Below are positions 5,550-7,434 of a DNA stretch of 7,434 nucleotides, piece by piece. Position numbers and translations under genes: made by a program. The notes under the pieces are model-generated. The model did not search any database. It was not told where the DNA came from and saw nothing but the letters and a program-made list of their open reading frames with translations. How positions within the stretch are numbered: position 1 is the first letter of the stretch; every line of letters starts with the position of its first letter. Origin of the DNA: an uncultured Erysipelotrichaceae bacterium (GTDB lineage: Bacteria > Bacillota_I > Bacilli_A > RFN20 > CAG-826); assembly GCA_902782395.1 (NCBI GenBank), contig CACZNF010000019.1, forward strand, positions 1 through 7,434. The letters run 5' to 3'.

Positions 5550-6251
5550 TTATAAGAAGAAGATTGAAAACGCGATTAGATATTGAGCGACGTAATAAGT
5601 AATGGAATTCGATATTAAATCGAATGGTTTATCTTTTCCTTCACCAAAGTAAGTACCACATAAGATTAAATCACTTAAGGCAAAGAGGATGCCACCGATA
5701 AAGAGCATGTTATAGGAAGCTACTTGCATTTTATTTGCAATGGCTAAATAGCCCGCAGTGGCCAACATACCAAATAAAATCACACCATAAACAAAGCTTA
5801 TGATCTTATATTCCTTATAGTTATATTTAAGTGGCTTTTCTAATAAGAGAACAGCTCCACCACATAATAAGGCAAAGGCTAATGGGATGAGATAGGCATA
5901 CCAATCTGTGGGATATGGTAACTTTCTCATCATGCCGTATATATAGAAAATATGACCAACGGCAAAGCATGAAAATCCCGCGAATGTATAGATACGAGTG
6001 TGTTCTTTATAAACATATTTAAAGCCTAACCAAATATCACCTAATAAGCCCATTGCTAAACCACATATCGCATAAAAAGCAAATGGAGGATTGCCGTTTG
6101 CGTAAGCGGAATAAGCCGCTAAAGCGATGAAAAGGAACGATGTTGTAGCTTTAATCATCGTTGACTTAACGGATGTTTTCCTCACTTTTTCGATAATGAA
6201 GAGGGTCAAACAAATGGCCCCTAAAACTAGTAAGACGATACAGACTGCCAT
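5550..6251 (-). CDS. YhhN/TMEM86-family membrane protein (putative lysoplasmalogenase-type)
   Basis: This 233-aa protein has about eight membrane helices covering nearly all of its length. Its conserved spots match the YhhN family: LLGDIWLGF with Asp72, CFAVGHIFYIYG with His100, LFALSDLIL with Asp194, and a final helix with YYVAQYLI (219-226). Animal members (TMEM86A/B) hydrolyse the vinyl-ether bond of lysoplasmalogens, and the two membrane aspartates are thought to be catalytic. The bacterial activity is less clear, so the enzymatic role is inference. The start at 6251 has a good AGGAG Shine-Dalgarno 5 nt upstream. The gene follows the terminator of the acyltransferase pair and probably has its own promoter. 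If this anaerobe-like organism makes plasmalogens, the neighbouring acyltransferases would be a coherent lipid context, but no plasmalogen synthesis gene is visible. Confidence 0.82.
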   Translation of the reverse strand: MAVCIVLLVLGAICLTLFIIEKVRKTSVKSTMIKATTSFLFIALAAYSAYANGNPPFAFYAICGLAMGLLGDIWLGFKYVYKEHTRIYTFAGFSCFAVGHIFYIYGMMRKLPYPTDWYAYLIPLAFALLCGGAVLLLEKPLKYNYKEYKIISFVYGVILFGMLATAGYLAIANKMQVASYNMLFIGGILFALSDLILCGTYFGEGKDKPFDLISNSITYYVAQYLIAFSIFFL

Positions 6252-6301
6252 AAATACTCCTAGGCAAATAACATTATTTTATTTGATTGATTCGTATTTT
6301 T

Positions 6302-6309
6302 ATTTTAGC
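6302..6309 (-). promoter_or_regulatory. extended -10 promoter candidate for the YhhN gene
   Basis: On the minus strand, TGCTAAAAT (about 6310-6302) matches TGnTAAAAT, an extended -10, just downstream of the acyltransferase terminator. The leader would be about 45 nt and contains AGGAG. A second TAAAAT (6281-6276) is an alternative. There is no strong -35. Confidence 0.35.
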
Positions 6310-6320
6310 AAGTTTTGTAT

Positions 6321-6355
6321 AAATAAAAAAGATTTGAAGTAATCTCCTCAAATCT
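6321..6355 (-). terminator. rho-independent terminator of the acyltransferase operon
   Basis: On the minus strand, AGATTTGA (6355-6348) pairs with TCAAATCT (6337-6330) around a 10-nt loop and is followed by TTTTTATTT. The TGA stop codon of the CrtO-like gene (6350-6348) is the last part of the left stem arm, so the coding region ends inside the hairpin. Confidence 0.85.
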
Positions 6356-6971
6356 CTTTATTTTTTGCTTCTCTTTCCGCTTTGCGTCTTTGTAAATCAA
6401 TATTGTTGTTATAGATTCTTAATAATCTTGGTAAGTTATGCTTTAAAACGAAGGCTGGAAGAACAATTAATATTGCATTAATAATGGCCACTGGTAAGGC
6501 AATAGTTAGCCAGATATTGGATTGGCCAATATACATCTTCCAATCTAGTAAGATGAGAAGAAATGATACTGGTACACTATAGAAATGAATGGCGATGCCA
6601 TATCTTGCTTCCAAGATGAAACGCGCAATATATTCGTTATCAAAAGGATTAGCGACTTTGTTTTTATGGAAGCCAGTAAAGCTACCTAATTCTGGAACAT
6701 AATCTTTCCACTTCTGCACTTTAATAAAGTTATAGAACTTCATTTCTTTTTCTGTTGTTCTAAAAATACCTTTATCTTTTTGGAAATACTTTTCTGGCAT
6801 CTTTCTAATAATAAGGGCCACTAAAGCGTCCAATAAAATAGCAATAACAGTTAAAGCCACAGTAAAGATAATGTATAACCACCACTGGTCATGATATAAA
6901 GGGTTAAACAAAATGTTTAACAAGGAAGTAATAACTACGCCGATACCAATGATAATTAAATATAAAACCAT
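6348..6971 (-). CDS. CrtO-like (glycosyl-diaponeurosporenoate acyltransferase-type) membrane acyltransferase
   Basis: This 207-aa protein has about four membrane helices (2-22, 32-55, around 122-143 and 152-175) and ends in a charged tail. The cytosolic stretch FRTTEKEMKFYNFIKVQKWKD followed by Y-V-P-E-L-G (70-96) is characteristic. So are the ARFILEARYGIAIHFYSVP segment (116-134; Glu121 and His129 notable) and a late NLPRLLRIYN (179-188). All resemble the family of the staphyloxanthin acyltransferase CrtO. No carotenoid genes are visible, and family members in gut Bacillota often sit beside PlsC-like genes, so the substrate here is probably another glycolipid; that is inference. Its ATG overlaps the stop of the upstream PlsC-like gene (TAATG), and GAGGA serves as the Shine-Dalgarno, so the two are translationally coupled. 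Confidence 0.75.
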   Translation of the reverse strand: MVLYLIIIGIGVVITSLLNILFNPLYHDQWWLYIIFTVALTVIAILLDALVALIIRKMPEKYFQKDKGIFRTTEKEMKFYNFIKVQKWKDYVPELGSFTGFHKNKVANPFDNEYIARFILEARYGIAIHFYSVPVSFLLILLDWKMYIGQSNIWLTIALPVAIINAILIVLPAFVLKHNLPRLLRIYNNNIDLQRRKAEREAKNKEI

Positions 6972-7434
6972 TATTTTTCCTCAGGTAAATATTTTAAAGG
7001 TACACCATAGAATTGCTCATAGATTTCTTTGCATCGTCTTTCGTTTTCCTTGAGCATATAGGCCACGTTTTCTTGTTGGGTTAATCCTTCATCAGGATAA
7101 ATAGGCTTTAAGATATGCAAAGTATAAGCTTGGATATAAGCACCATTTTCATCAGTTTTGTTTGTGTCACGCATAGTGATGAATGTTGGAATAATAGGCA
7201 CATTATTCTTACTAGCGAAGATAAAGGCACCTTGTTTTAATGGCTTTGGCTTACGATAATTCCACCACATCGATTGTTCTGGGTAAATTAAGATGTAATG
7301 ACCTTTTTTAAGAATAACACTGATGGATTTATATAAGTCTCTTAAAACAGTTGGGTTAGTGGCTAGTGGTAAAGTATTACAGTTTCTTAAGAAATAACCA
7401 TATAAGCCAGGCATTGTATAGTTACCTTCTCTAA
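6971..7434 (-). CDS. PlsC-like (1-acylglycerol-3-phosphate) acyltransferase, C-terminal part, cut by window edge
   Basis: The reading frame stays open to the right edge (the six codons before the first in-window Met read R-E-G-N-Y-T), so the true start is outside the window. The visible ~153 residues are the C-terminal part of a lysophospholipid acyltransferase, a membrane-surface enzyme that transfers an acyl group to lysophosphatidate or a related acceptor. Counting from the Met at 7414, YPEQSMWW (44-51) stands for PlsC block III (usually FPEGTRS), KPLKQGAFIFA (58-68) carries the block III Gly region, and VPIIPTFI (72-79) is block IV. The catalytic HxxxxD block I must lie beyond 7434. The final base of its stop codon region overlaps the ATG of the CrtO-like gene, indicating an operon whose promoter lies outside the window. 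Confidence 0.85.
   Translation of the reverse strand, partial: REGNYTMPGLYGYFLRNCNTLPLATNPTVLRDLYKSISVILKKGHYILIYPEQSMWWNYRKPKPLKQGAFIFASKNNVPIIPTFITMRDTNKTDENGAYIQAYTLHILKPIYPDEGLTQQENVAYMLKENERRCKEIYEQFYGVPLKYLPEEK

Noticed and set aside
6127..6342. Plus-strand 71-codon frame
   Set aside because: Antisense to the YhhN gene start and its upstream region; no promoter or RBS, and the C-terminal part runs over non-coding AT-rich DNA.

Overview
The window is AT-rich and compact and encodes ordinary Shine-Dalgarno genes alongside apparently leaderless ones. Tryptophan is read from TGG, and TGA is used as a stop (end of the gene at 6348-6971), so the genetic code looks standard. The protein set is a Ser-rich lipoprotein of peptidase family M6, a stand-alone FakA-like domain, MATE and MntP exporters, YhhN, and a PlsC/CrtO-like acyltransferase pair. 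Together with the CCA-encoding tRNAs, this suggests a low-GC Bacillota/Mycoplasmatota-type bacterium, for example a gut Erysipelotrichia, RF39 or Acholeplasma relative. That placement is inference; there is no rRNA or marker gene here.

Layout: all genes are on the minus strand except one. The left edge holds the first 22 codons of a probable mntP manganese exporter (1-68). Next come an unrecognised four-helix membrane protein (119-547) and a MATE-family exporter (607-1953). From 1993 to about 2653 lies a tRNA operon, read leftward: promoter, tRNA-Ala(TGC), an 83-aa FakA-middle-domain-like protein, tRNA-Ile2(CAT), tRNA-Ser(TGA), then a rho-independent terminator. Position 33 of the Ile2 tRNA is C instead of the near-universal U.

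From 2671 to 4593 is a surface lipoprotein: a lipobox signal peptide, a stalk with 46 consecutive serines, and an M6-type zinc metalloprotease domain (HEMGH). It is divergent, across 98 bp, from the only plus-strand gene, an NADPH-type short-chain dehydrogenase (4692-5546). That gene converges on a YhhN/TMEM86-family membrane protein (5550-6251), with only 3 bp between the stop codons. The right end holds a translationally coupled pair: a PlsC-like acyltransferase cut by the window edge (6971-7434) and a CrtO-like acyltransferase (6348-6971). They share a TAATG overlap and end in a clear terminator.

The genes do not form one pathway. Several act at the envelope (exporters, surface protease, lipid acyltransferases, YhhN). 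One pattern cuts across the window: the four genes directly behind a promoter (mntP, MATE, M6 protease, SDR) have a -10 box only 6-10 nt before the ATG and no Shine-Dalgarno, so they look leaderless. The other starts that can be seen carry Shine-Dalgarno-like sequences. I see no clear new defence or mobile system. The best leads are the protein gene inside the tRNA operon, the C33 tRNA and the poly-Ser protease lipoprotein.
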